DNA from: Gemmatimonadota bacterium
GTDB lineage: Bacteria > Gemmatimonadota > Gemmatimonadetes > Longimicrobiales > Gaopeijiaceae
DNA length: 10,267 bases
Assembly: GCA_016209995.1 (NCBI GenBank)
Contig: JACQVC010000423.1
Coordinates: 1-10,267, forward strand
Direction: 5' to 3'
Numbering within the stretch: position 1 is the first letter of the stretch; each line of letters starts with the position of its first letter. Position numbers and translations under genes: made by a program. Under the pieces are notes generated by a model. It saw only the letters and a program-made list of their open reading frames with translations. It made no database searches and had not been told where the DNA came from. Positions 1 through 6,072 of the stretch are shown here, in pieces.

Positions 1-284
1 ATGTACACCACCGGATAGCGCCGGTTCGGCTGTGTGTTGTAGCTCGGCGGCAGATAGATCGACACCTCGGGCGCCGGCGACTCGCCGAGCAGATTTCCTT
101 CGAGCGACCTGCCGTGCACCTTGACGCGCTCGAGCCTGCCCTTGAGCGCCACGGGCGCGGGCGGGTTCCCGTTCGAGCCGGCCGGGGCCTGCGACGACAG
201 CCCCTCGCCGGCGAGCGCCACAAACCCCATCGCGACGGCCAGAGCGGTGACAACCTGCCACGTGCGGGAACGGGTCAGCGTCAT
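1..284 (-). CDS. Secreted putative esterase (esterase D / antigen 85-like), 5' part only
   Basis: The gene starts at ATG 284 and runs off the left edge after 94 codons. The protein begins with a basic stretch and a hydrophobic segment (about residues 4-32, ending near LSSQA), which reads as a Sec signal peptide. The mature part has the segment [10 protein letters not shown] followed by RYPVVYM, the typical N-terminal strand-loop-strand of the putative esterase family (PF00756: esterase D, enterochelin esterase, antigen 85), serine hydrolases of the alpha/beta fold. The catalytic Ser, Asp and His would lie outside the window, so activity and substrate cannot be judged. GAGG lies six bases before the ATG and a second AGGAG lies a little further upstream, which supports this start. 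The next gene upstream on the same strand ends 91 bases away, so co-transcription is possible but not shown. Confidence 0.75.
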   Translation of the reverse strand, partial: MTLTRSRTWQVVTALAVAMGFVALAGEGLSSQAPAGSNGNPPAPVALKGRLERVKVHGRSLEGNLLGESPAPEVSIYLPPSYNTQPNRRYPVVY

Positions 285-375
285 ATGAAACCTCGCAGCT
301 CCTGAAACGAAGATGACCGTGGGTACGCCCATAGCCTACACCAGTCCACGGCGCCGGGCGCAGCCTGGCCTTGCC

Positions 376-897
376 TTACGGTGCGAAGGTCTCCTCGACG
401 GCCTTTCGAAAGGTGGGGATGTCGACAGCCGGGAAGCGGTACAGGTCGGACTCGACGCGCGCGAAGTACTCCAGGGCCCGGGCCGGGTCCACGAGCCGGC
501 GCGCGATCATCTCACGCACGTCCTCGACGTCCTGCGCGTGGCCCCGCTCCACCTTGGCCAGGGCCTGCGCGTAGAGATCGAAGTGACAGAACGCAATCGG
601 CCCTTCCTGCGCGACGAAAGGACTCCGATCCTCCCACCCGGCGGGGACGGGAATGAATTCGCCGGGCGAGGCCAGCTCGACGTTCAGGCGCAGATCTTCC
701 TTGATGCGCGGAATGGCGCGCAGGAGCCGATCGGCTTCCGGGACGAGCTTGATGTCGACGTCGATCGTGCTCGCGCGCCAGCCCATGAGCACGGCCGTGG
801 CGCCGCCAGTGAAATAGACCCGGGCCGGCGCGCCGGCCTCGCGGCCCAGCGCCTGCATGAACCGGCGGATGCGGCCCTCGTCGGCTACCTCGCGCAT
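376..897 (-). CDS. Nucleotidyltransferase-fold protein (DUF6036/MNT-like), second gene of a two-gene module
   Basis: This 173-residue protein has the hallmark of the minimal nucleotidyltransferase fold. A Gly-Gly pair at residues 31-32 (FTGGATAVLMGWR) is followed by TIDVDI, with acidic residues D46 and D48 in the metal-binding position. A later KVERGHAQDVEDV segment (about 115-127) resembles the conserved Lys/Arg-Asp region in AbiEii-like and DUF6036 nucleotidyltransferases. Family members often act as toxin or antitoxin partners or are uncharacterised; which applies here cannot be told from sequence. The start at ATG 897 lies inside the end of the upstream gene (13-base overlap, 885-897), so translation is probably coupled. 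No strong Shine-Dalgarno sequence precedes it, which fits coupling. The stop is TAA. Nothing in the gene looks damaged. Confidence 0.72.
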   Translation of the reverse strand: MREVADEGRIRRFMQALGREAGAPARVYFTGGATAVLMGWRASTIDVDIKLVPEADRLLRAIPRIKEDLRLNVELASPGEFIPVPAGWEDRSPFVAQEGPIAFCHFDLYAQALAKVERGHAQDVEDVREMIARRLVDPARALEYFARVESDLYRFPAVDIPTFRKAVEETFAP

Positions 898-1160
898 GCG
901 GCGGTCCGCTCGTAGCTCACCAGCCGCCGCACCAGGGCGTTGTAGCGCGAGTGCGCCGCGTCGGCGTGGGCGGCCTGGAGCCGCTCGAACAGACGCCGCT
1001 CGGGAGCGGCGATGGCCGCCGGCACCCGGATGCCGAGCCGGCCGAGGCGGGGAGCGCCGATCGAGACGAGCAGCGCCGGAATCGACTCGACGCCGCGCGC
1101 GAGGTCGTCGAGTCCCTGCGCGACGAGATCGCCGCCCGGAAGGTTCGTGTCGGCGTTCAC
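885..1160 (-). CDS. Small conserved hypothetical protein, partner of the nucleotidyltransferase gene
   Basis: The gene starts at GTG 1160 and ends with TAG at 885-887, giving 91 residues. The sequence is mixed helical with no membrane segment or signal peptide. Its conserved-looking parts are VESIPALLVSIGAPRL (about residues 24-39) and SRYNALVRRLVSYERTA near the C-terminus. From memory, such proteins occur directly upstream of DUF6036-type nucleotidyltransferase genes in Acidobacteriota and related phyla, but I know no assigned function. The 13-base overlap with the downstream gene suggests that the two proteins are made together and may form a complex, as in toxin-antitoxin pairs; this is inference from arrangement only. 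There is no usable Shine-Dalgarno spacing: AGAGGG is one base from the start. A -10-like TATCAT lies seven bases upstream, so the message may be leaderless. Confidence 0.65.
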   Translation of the reverse strand: MNADTNLPGGDLVAQGLDDLARGVESIPALLVSIGAPRLGRLGIRVPAAIAAPERRLFERLQAAHADAAHSRYNALVRRLVSYERTAACAR

Positions 1161-1167
1161 GCCCTCT

Positions 1168-1196
1168 ATGATAGCGGGTTTATCAGGCTACACCAG
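1168..1196 (-). promoter_or_regulatory. Candidate promoter placing the transcript start at the GTG codon
   Basis: On the minus strand, TATCAT (1173-1168) matches four of six bases of the -10 consensus and is followed by seven bases before GTG 1160. Transcription would therefore begin at or next to the start codon. The -35 position with a 17-base spacer reads CTGGTG (1196-1191), a weak match. Confidence 0.3.
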
Positions 1197-1214
1197 GCCG
1201 GACGATCGCGCCCT

Positions 1215-1661
1215 TCACGGCTGGAACACCTGATCGGCCCCTTTTTCCTCCGCCAGCCGCTCGAAGGCCCCCACGATGTCGTCGCGCCGGAGGAGGAGCG
1301 CGCCAATGGCGGTCCCTTCGACGAACTCGCCGATCTCGCGCCTGAGCGTGTCGCGATCGAGCGCCTGGATGCGGTCGAAGAACGGCGGATCGGCCCAGAG
1401 CTGCACCGAGACCGACTCGCGGTTGTAGCGCCGCTCGACGGTCGGCGGCACCATGTCGAGCTCGAGCAGGCGATCGAGCCTGTAGGCCGCAATCTCGGAT
1501 TTGTAGCTTTCCCAGAACCCGTCGCGGCGCCCCGGACGGATGTTCCGCACCGCCGCGCTGGCGGCCAGGCCGCCCGGCGTGAAGTAGCCGCGCCGGATCC
1601 CCAGCACGCCGACGCCCACGCCCGTCGTCCGCTCGATGTCGGCGGTGCGGAGGCACTACAT
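1215..1661 (-). pseudogene. Broken gene of a conserved acidobacterial family: ATG followed by TAG, and apparent internal loss
   Basis: The best start is ATG 1661, seven bases after AAAGGAGA (1675-1668), but the next codon is TAG (1658-1656). The frame beyond the TAG still reads like protein: LRTADIERTTGVGVLG, then YKSEIAAYRLDRLLEL and DMVPPTVERR, and it ends with ALLLRRDDIVGAFERL near the TGA at 1215. I recall the LRTA, IAAYxLxRLL and VPPTVER motifs, and a C-terminal RRD-I-V-FERL helix, from a larger family of uncharacterised proteins of roughly 250-300 residues in Acidobacteriota. In those, a long central region lies between the VPPTVER part and the C-terminal helices; here about 25 residues separate them. 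The gene thus appears to lack its N-terminus (or signal peptide) and its core. A shorter product from GTG 1619 (134 residues) is possible but has no good ribosome binding site. Confidence 0.55.
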
Positions 1662-1667
1662 ACGCCA

Positions 1668-1675
1668 TCTCCTTT
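1668..1675 (-). promoter_or_regulatory. Strong Shine-Dalgarno in front of an ATG-TAG start-stop
   Basis: AAAGGAGA on the minus strand is followed, after a six-base gap, by ATG 1661-1659. The spacing is ideal, yet the codon after the ATG is TAG. This fixes the ancestral start of the broken gene and shows that the interruption is at codon 2. Confidence 0.6.
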
Positions 1676-1864
1676 CGATGGGTCGGAACCCCCTCCCATG
1701 CCCCGCGCGCCCGCCCGGGGGGCGCCAGATTATTCCGCGTGGGCGATAGTTTCCCACATGCGCCGCTCGAAGTCCCCTTTCTTCCAGCAGGCCGGCGGCC
1801 TTCCGGACAGGCGCAACCGGGTGTAACATCCTGTTCATCCCCGTACCGCCAGACACGCGCCGGC

Positions 1865-1880
1865 CTCGAGAGCGCTCGAG
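1865..1880. repeat. Inverted repeat CTCGAG-AGCG-CTCGAG in the DUF6152 leader
   Basis: Two copies of CTCGAG flank AGCG, and the inner GAGCGCTC (1870-1877) is itself a perfect palindrome. It ends 37 bases before the DUF6152 start and could form a hairpin in the leader or serve as a protein binding site. CTCGAG is common in GC-rich DNA, so chance is possible. Confidence 0.4.
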
Positions 1881-1903
1881 CCGCGGCGGTGCATGGAAAC
1901 GCC

Positions 1904-1908
1904 GGGAG
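1904..1908 (+). promoter_or_regulatory. Shine-Dalgarno deciding the DUF6152 start
   Basis: GGGAG lies eight bases before ATG 1917. It favours that start over the in-frame ATG at 1893, which would put eight extra residues in front of the signal peptide. Confidence 0.6.
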
Positions 1909-1916
1909 CATCCGCC

Positions 1917-2306
1917 ATGAAGAGCAGGATTGTTGCGGCCGTGGTCCTGAGTGTCGCCGCGGCGGGAGCGGCGTGGGCGCATCACAACATGTCGGCCGCC
2001 TTCGACCTGAACCAGCGGTTCAGCCGGACCGGCACGCTCACCAGGCTCGACTGGAGGAATCCCCACATTTATCTGTCAGTGGACGCCAGCAACGACGGGG
2101 GCCAGGTGGAAACCTGGCTCTTCGAGGGTCCGCCGCCCGGGTTCTTCCGGACCCGCGACATCGGCCGCGACGATTTCGAGAGCTCGATCGAGAAGACGGT
2201 GACGGTCGAAGCCAGCCGCGCCAGAGACGGCTCGCGCTCGGGGCTGATCCGGGAGATCACGCTGGCCGACGGCACGGTGGTGTCGGCCTGCCCGCAGAAC
2301 TGCTGA
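1917..2306 (+). CDS. Exported DUF6152 family protein
   Basis: The 129-residue protein starts with a clear Sec signal peptide (MKSRIVAAVVLSVAAAGAAWA), with predicted cleavage after residue 21. The mature protein then begins HHNMSAAFD. The pattern HHxxxxxFD, followed by GTLTRLDWRNPHIYL, a LFEGPPPGFF segment and a late DGSR...ADGT region, is the signature I know for DUF6152, a small periplasmic family of unknown function often found next to TonB receptors or other exported proteins. The His pair at the predicted mature N-terminus is a family feature and could bind metal, which is not established. The C-terminus ends in a CPQNC motif with two Cys. It lies 74 bases upstream of the TolB-like gene on the same strand, with no obvious terminator between them, so the two probably form an operon. 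Confidence 0.8.
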   Translation: MKSRIVAAVVLSVAAAGAAWAHHNMSAAFDLNQRFSRTGTLTRLDWRNPHIYLSVDASNDGGQVETWLFEGPPPGFFRTRDIGRDDFESSIEKTVTVEASRARDGSRSGLIREITLADGTVVSACPQNC

Positions 2307-2366
2307 ACGTCCGGCCGGCCGGGCGACGGGGCGACGGCCCTCGGGCCCCACCCGGCGCGATTGACC

Positions 2367-2373
2367 GAGGAGG
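2367..2373 (+). promoter_or_regulatory. Shine-Dalgarno deciding the TolB-like gene start
   Basis: GAGGAGG lies seven bases before ATG 2381. It sets the start directly at the signal peptide, although the frame stays open far upstream through the DUF6152 gene. Confidence 0.7.
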
Positions 2374-2380
2374 TGTCCCC

Positions 2381-4276
2381 ATGAAGGATTCCTACACGGC
2401 GGCGGTCGCCGCGGCGGCGCTGTCGATCACCCTGCTGGTGACGCCGTCCCGCGCGCAGGCCCAGGCCCAACAGACCGACGAGGAGAGAGCGGCCCGCGCC
2501 AGGGCGATCGCGCAGGCCATCGAGGAGAACGCCCGCCAGCTCACCGTGTTCGACCGGCAGGGCACTATCACGGACACGATCGCCGAGCGCGCGATCTACA
2601 ACCAGCCGGTCTTTTCGCCCGATCGGACGCGCCTGGCGGTCATCAAGATCGACCTGGAAAAGGAAACGAGCAACCTCTGGGTGCTCGAGATCGCCACGGG
2701 CCGCGGCGTCCAGATCACCTCGAGCGAGCCCCGGGAGCCGGTGGCGGCGCCGGTCTGGTCCCCCGACGGCAGCCAGATCGCCTATGTCGCCCTGCGCGGC
2801 AGCTACTTCGGCATCTACCGGCGGCCCTCGACGGGAGCGGGCAACGACACGCTCCTCTACCAGCACCCCGGCGGAACGTTCGTCCTCACCGACTGGTCGC
2901 TCGACGGACGCTTTCTGAGCTTCTCCTCGTCGGACCTCTCCGGCGGCATCCTGTACGTGCTCCCCGTCGATGGCGACGGGCAGGTCATCGAGATCGCGCG
3001 CTCGGCGTCCACCATTCTGGCGCCGCGCCTGTCGCCCGACGGCCGGTTCCTCGCGTACCGGTCCAACGAAACGGGACGAAACGAGATCTTCGTGCGGTCG
3101 GTCGCTCCCGCCGGCGGCGCGGCGACCGGCCCGGCGCGGAAGTGGCAGGTGTCCACCGAGGGCGGCCTGGGAATGGTCTTCTGGCGGCGCGACGGGAAAG
3201 AACTGTACTACTTCGGCGCCGACCGGGGCGTGATGGCGGTGCAGGTCGACACCGATCAAGACTTCGAGTTCGGCCCGCCGCGGCTCCTGTTCAAGGCGCC
3301 CGACGCGATCCCGGTGACGGGCACGCCGGGCGGCCTGGCCAATGTCAGCCGCGACGGCGAACGGGTCGTGTTCGCCGTTCCGCCGGCGCCGCAGCTTCGC
3401 CAGCTCACGGTGTTCGACCGCGACGGGAAAGTCGTAGGCCGCGTGGGAGCGCCGGGTCTCTACACGCAGCCCGCACTCTCGCCGGACGGATCGAGAGCGG
3501 CCGTCATGAGGCAGGATCCGCAGACCGGCAACGTGGATATCTGGACCTTCGACCTCTCCACGGGCAAGGCCCTGCCGGTCACCTCTGATGCCGCGCCGGA
3601 GGCGGCGCCCATCTGGTCGCCCGATGGCGCGCGCGTGGCGTACGTCTCCACCAGGGGGAACTACTCGGCCATCTACCGGAAAGCCTGGAACGGCGAGGGC
3701 GCCGAGGAAATGCTGTTCCGGTACACGCCGGGCGCGGGCCTGGCGCTCACCGATTTCTCGGCCGACGGCAGATTTCTGACCTTCGACGGCGGGGGCGTCG
3801 TGCTGGTCGTGCCGCTCGCCGGCTCGGACCCGCTGGCGCGCGAGGCCGTTGACTTCGGCCGCGAGGAGTACGAGGTGGGGCTGGGCCGCTTCTCCCCCGA
3901 CTCGCGCTTCCTCGCCTACGGCTCGAACGAGACCCGTAGGTTCGAGGTCTACGTGCGGCCGTTCGATGCCGCCTCGGGCGCCGCGGCGGGCGGCGAGAAG
4001 TGGCAGGTCAGCCGCGAGGGCGCCATCGGCGGCATCTTCTGGCGCCGGGACGGCCGCGAGATGTACTACCTGAGCGCCGACACGGAGGTCAACGAAGTGA
4101 AGGTGATGGCTGTCGAGGTGACGACGACGCCGAGGTTCGAGGCGGGGACGCCGCGCGAGCTGTTCCGGCTGCCAGGCCCGCTGCCGGGCAACCCGGCGCA
4201 GTGGAAGAACGTCAGCCCCGACGGCCAGCGGTTCGTCTTCGCCATGCCGGCGTCGCCGGCCGCCGCCAGCCGCTGA
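2381..4276 (+). CDS. Secreted TolB-like WD40 (PD40) protein, two tandem six-blade propellers
   Basis: The 631-residue protein begins with a signal peptide (about 1-27, ending SRAQAQA) and a charged helix (about 31-52). The rest is two copies of one module: residues 53-340 and 341-631, each opening with QLTVFDR. Each copy has six PD40-type repeats, in matching order: SPD near the start, WSPDG-(I/V)AYV, a W/F-S-DGRFL repeat, SPD-RFLAY-SNET, FWRRDG-E-YY, and a final VS-DG-R-VFA. The module resembles the propeller that in Acidobacteriota is commonly fused behind serine/threonine kinase domains. Here no kinase is present and the protein is exported, so it more likely binds a protein or glycan in the periplasm. 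No catalytic triad of the DPP4/prolyl oligopeptidase type is visible and there is no extra hydrolase domain. The protein is intact, with TGA at the end. Confidence 0.85.
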   Translation: MKDSYTAAVAAAALSITLLVTPSRAQAQAQQTDEERAARARAIAQAIEENARQLTVFDRQGTITDTIAERAIYNQPVFSPDRTRLAVIKIDLEKETSNLWVLEIATGRGVQITSSEPREPVAAPVWSPDGSQIAYVALRGSYFGIYRRPSTGAGNDTLLYQHPGGTFVLTDWSLDGRFLSFSSSDLSGGILYVLPVDGDGQVIEIARSASTILAPRLSPDGRFLAYRSNETGRNEIFVRSVAPAGGAATGPARKWQVSTEGGLGMVFWRRDGKELYYFGADRGVMAVQVDTDQDFEFGPPRLLFKAPDAIPVTGTPGGLANVSRDGERVVFAVPPAPQLRQLTVFDRDGKVVGRVGAPGLYTQPALSPDGSRAAVMRQDPQTGNVDIWTFDLSTGKALPVTSDAAPEAAPIWSPDGARVAYVSTRGNYSAIYRKAWNGEGAEEMLFRYTPGAGLALTDFSADGRFLTFDGGGVVLVVPLAGSDPLAREAVDFGREEYEVGLGRFSPDSRFLAYGSNETRRFEVYVRPFDAASGAAAGGEKWQVSREGAIGGIFWRRDGREMYYLSADTEVNEVKVMAVEVTTTPRFEAGTPRELFRLPGPLPGNPAQWKNVSPDGQRFVFAMPASPAAASR

Positions 4277-4336
4277 TCGGCCGCGGCGGCCGGGACCGCG
4301 CTTGAAAAGCTGTCGCGGCAGAACCGATGGAACAGG

Positions 4337-4798
4337 TCAGGTCATCACGTCAACAGCCTGTCGGGTCCGGCGGGGTGCCCCCGGATAGGTCGTGGTGAAC
4401 CGCGCGCTGGCCCCCGGGGCGGCGCGGTAAGCCAGCCGCCTGATCTTCCAGACCCCGCCTTCCCTCACACAGGCTTGCTCGAACACGCCGCCTTCCACCC
4501 ACTGTATGACGCCCCCGCCCTGCTGGAGGGCCATGTCCACCAGCGGACAGCCCGGCGCGATGGCGGCCTCGGCCTGCACGGTGCAGTGGAACCGGGCCGT
4601 CGCGGTGCTGCGGTCCGGCGCGATCTCGATGGCATCCTGCTCGGGCATCCGCGCCTGCAGGAACGCGTGTGCCGGCTCGTCCCGTGCTTCCCCGAACGGC
4701 CGTCCGAAATGCCCGACATACAGACGGCGGACGCCGTTCTTCCCGACGAACACGCCGCCGGCAAACTGCACTTCCGCATCGTCGGTGAACAGGCGGCG
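4337..4798 (-). pseudogene. NTF2/SnoaL-like gene lacking its 5' part
   Basis: In this frame the sequence is open from just after a TGA (4801-4799) to the TGA at 4337. It reads RRLFTDDAEVQFAGG, VGKNGVRRLYVGHFG, APDRSTATARFHC, then WVEGGVFEQACVREGGVWKI. These are the strand and helix motifs of the NTF2-like SnoaL_4 family: LFTDDA, GVF-GK, ATARF, and W-GG-E--V-E-GVWKI. Family members are usually about 150-200 residues and start with a helical segment of about 40 residues (E-x-I-x-R-L-x-x-Y) that is absent here. No start codon with a ribosome binding site is present; GTG at 4771 would cut into the fold. The fragment begins where the MoaF-like gene loses its frame, so the two genes appear to have been joined by a deletion. 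It is most likely non-functional, and its possible substrate is unknown. Confidence 0.62.
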
Positions 4799-5832
4799 TC
4801 AGCCCCTCCATCTCGACCGACCCCGAACCAGGTCTTGCGCGACGCCTCGTTGGCCATGTACGGCGTGCCCAGCATGCCCTGCACGCAGCTCGTGAGCCCG
4901 TTGTCGAAATCGATGACGACGGCCGCGCTGTCGTGCCGCGGGGTTCCCGAGAGCAGATGGCCGAACATGATCACGCCTTCGGCCGGCTCCCAGGCTTCGT
5001 ATCGCTCTTCACGCCATCGCGCCTCGCCCCCGCGCCGCCAGCGCAGCTTCTGGAGCTCGTCGAACCGGTAGTCGAGCACCGGGCCGCCGTCGTCGTAGCG
5101 CAGGGTGAGCTGTTTGCCGACCAGGAAGCCGCTGGTCGGCAGCCTGTTGCCCGCCATCGCATTGCGCGGATCGAACACCACGGTGTTCTTCGCCACCGCC
5201 GCCTCGACCTCCTCCTTCGTCATGGCCGGGTTGGTCAGCAGCGGCCGGTAGACGGGCCGCTCGCCCTTCCTCGTCGGCGCCGGCCTGTTGCCAAGCGCGA
5301 TCGTGTCGCCGGCGTCGTCGAAGCGCTCGAACCGACTGATCTGCCCCACCATCTCGCCGCTGCCGGCGAACAGGTAGTAATCGAGTGCGTCGGCTTCGTT
5401 GAAGCCGAGGCGCATGCCGACCTGCTTCAGGCTGAACAGGTCGAGCGCATACAGGGTCATCGTGCCCGAGAACTCGCACTCGACCCGGGAGTAGATGTAC
5501 TGCTCGTCGTTGATCTTGATGTAGTCGGACGGGCCGCAGAAGCTCAGCTCACCTCCAAAGCGCGTCAGCTCGACGAAGTTCGAGTAGAGCACTGAAGGGT
5601 AGAGCTCGAGCGTCTCGACGCCCGTGTCCTGCGTCCAGTGGAAGCCCTAGTTCAGGACAGGGCCGTTGTCGGTCACGATCCTGAGCGACCGTCCGGCGAG
5701 GACGTTCGAGTACTCCGACGCGCTGACGGGACCGGCCGCGGTCGCAACGAGCTTGTCGCCGATCTGCCGCTCGGTGAGCTTCGTGTACCGGATCCGGTGC
5801 ATCTGCTCCTTCGGGTACGTGACTTGTGGCAC
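4799..5832 (-). pseudogene. MoaF-like gene with an in-frame TAG and a 3' frameshift
   Basis: The gene starts at GTG 5832, seven bases after GAGGAG (5845-5840), and reads MPQVTYPKEQMHRIRYTKL. At 5649-5647 the frame meets TAG, but protein-like sequence continues in the same frame (GFHWTQDTGVETLEL, then YSNFVELTRFGGELSF) down to KTWFGV near 4819. Two related units are visible. The first has LAGRSLRIVTDNGPVLN-stop-GF. The second has LVGKQLTLRYDDGGPVLDYRF, then WREERYEAWE, FGHLLSG and VIDFDNGLTSCVQG. The second unit matches the MoaF family (PF10703/PF17409), lipocalin-like proteins once linked to molybdenum cofactor synthesis but of unclear function. Aligning the units puts the TAG opposite Tyr (TAC, 5070-5068), so a Tyr codon probably became TAG. 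After FGV the frame slips by one base near 4818 (the continuation VEMEGLTPP is in the next frame), then runs into the SnoaL-like fragment. Sequencing error cannot be excluded. Confidence 0.68.
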
Positions 5833-6024
5833 TGGCGGTCTCCTCGCGGCTCCACCTTCGGGTCGTCGGCGAAGGCGTCGAATTACGTGTCGGCCGCGTC
5901 GTTCATGTACTCGCGGGTGCTGCGCTGCCCGGGCGGACGGGCGTCATCCGGTGATTTTACGGCAGTTCTCAGGTCTTCAGTCGTCTTTCGGAAGGCGGGA
6001 GGCGGGAGGCGAGAGGGGCCGACC
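5833..6024. other. Intergenic stretch with a possible gene remnant on the minus strand
   Basis: No intact gene is supported. On the minus strand the frame from about 5960 to 5835 has protein-like composition: STREYMNDAADT, TAA at 5885-5883, then FDAFADDPKVEPRGDR. It could be the tail of a lost gene, but I recognise no family. Next to the terminator hairpin, the plus strand has a short imperfect direct repeat of GGCGGGA/GGCGAGA type (about 5994-6015). Confidence 0.3.
5840..5845 (-). promoter_or_regulatory. Shine-Dalgarno deciding the GTG start of the MoaF-like gene
   Basis: GAGGAG on the minus strand is seven bases from GTG 5832. It supports translation beginning upstream of the TAG, so that the 61-codon piece and the downstream frame were once one gene. 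Confidence 0.55.
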
Positions 6025-6058
6025 GGGGGCGGCCCCGCTTGCGCGGGCAGCCGCCCCC
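6025..6058 (-). terminator. Strong hairpin behind the TonB receptor gene, probable terminator
   Basis: GGGGGCGGC (6025-6033) pairs with GCCGCCCCC (6050-6058). The inner arms CCCGC (6034-6038) and GCGGG (6043-6047) pair around loop TTGC, leaving only a two-base bulge at 6048-6049. It begins 14 bases after the receptor stop codon. Neither side has a run of T, so it may act as a Rho-independent terminator only weakly, or mainly protect the transcript end. Confidence 0.6.
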
Positions 6059-6072
6059 TGCCGGGAGTCGCG

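Larger units (their letters stand above)
1662..1916. other. Divergent control region between the broken gene and the DUF6152 gene
   Basis: No gene is supported here. The region holds the ribosome binding site of the minus-strand gene (1668-1675), a C-rich stretch (1690-1725), and toward the plus-strand gene a possible -10 (TAACAT, 1824-1829) without a convincing -35. An inverted repeat lies at 1865-1880 and the ribosome binding site of the DUF6152 gene at 1904-1908. Open frames crossing it on the minus strand are shadows. Confidence 0.5.

Noticed and set aside
951..1826. A 291-codon plus-strand open frame across the nucleotidyltransferase module and the broken gene
   Set aside because: Its composition is that of an antisense shadow, with no motif. 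The minus-strand frames carry the family-like motifs.
1183..1911. A 242-codon minus-strand frame across the divergent region and the broken gene
   Set aside because: The Arg/Gly/Ala-rich translation has no motif, and it is one base out of frame with the motif-bearing sequence. The ATG at 1668 that could start a shorter version touches the Shine-Dalgarno directly.
4277..4336. Bidirectional terminator between the convergent TolB-like and SnoaL-like genes
   Set aside because: Only short stems are visible (CGGCC...GGCCG and GCTT-GAA-AAGC), and there is no T run on either strand.
4350..4811. A 153-codon minus-strand frame starting MEGLTPP as an independent gene
   Set aside because: Only its first few residues look like MoaF. 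The rest is an Arg-rich shadow of the SnoaL-like frame.
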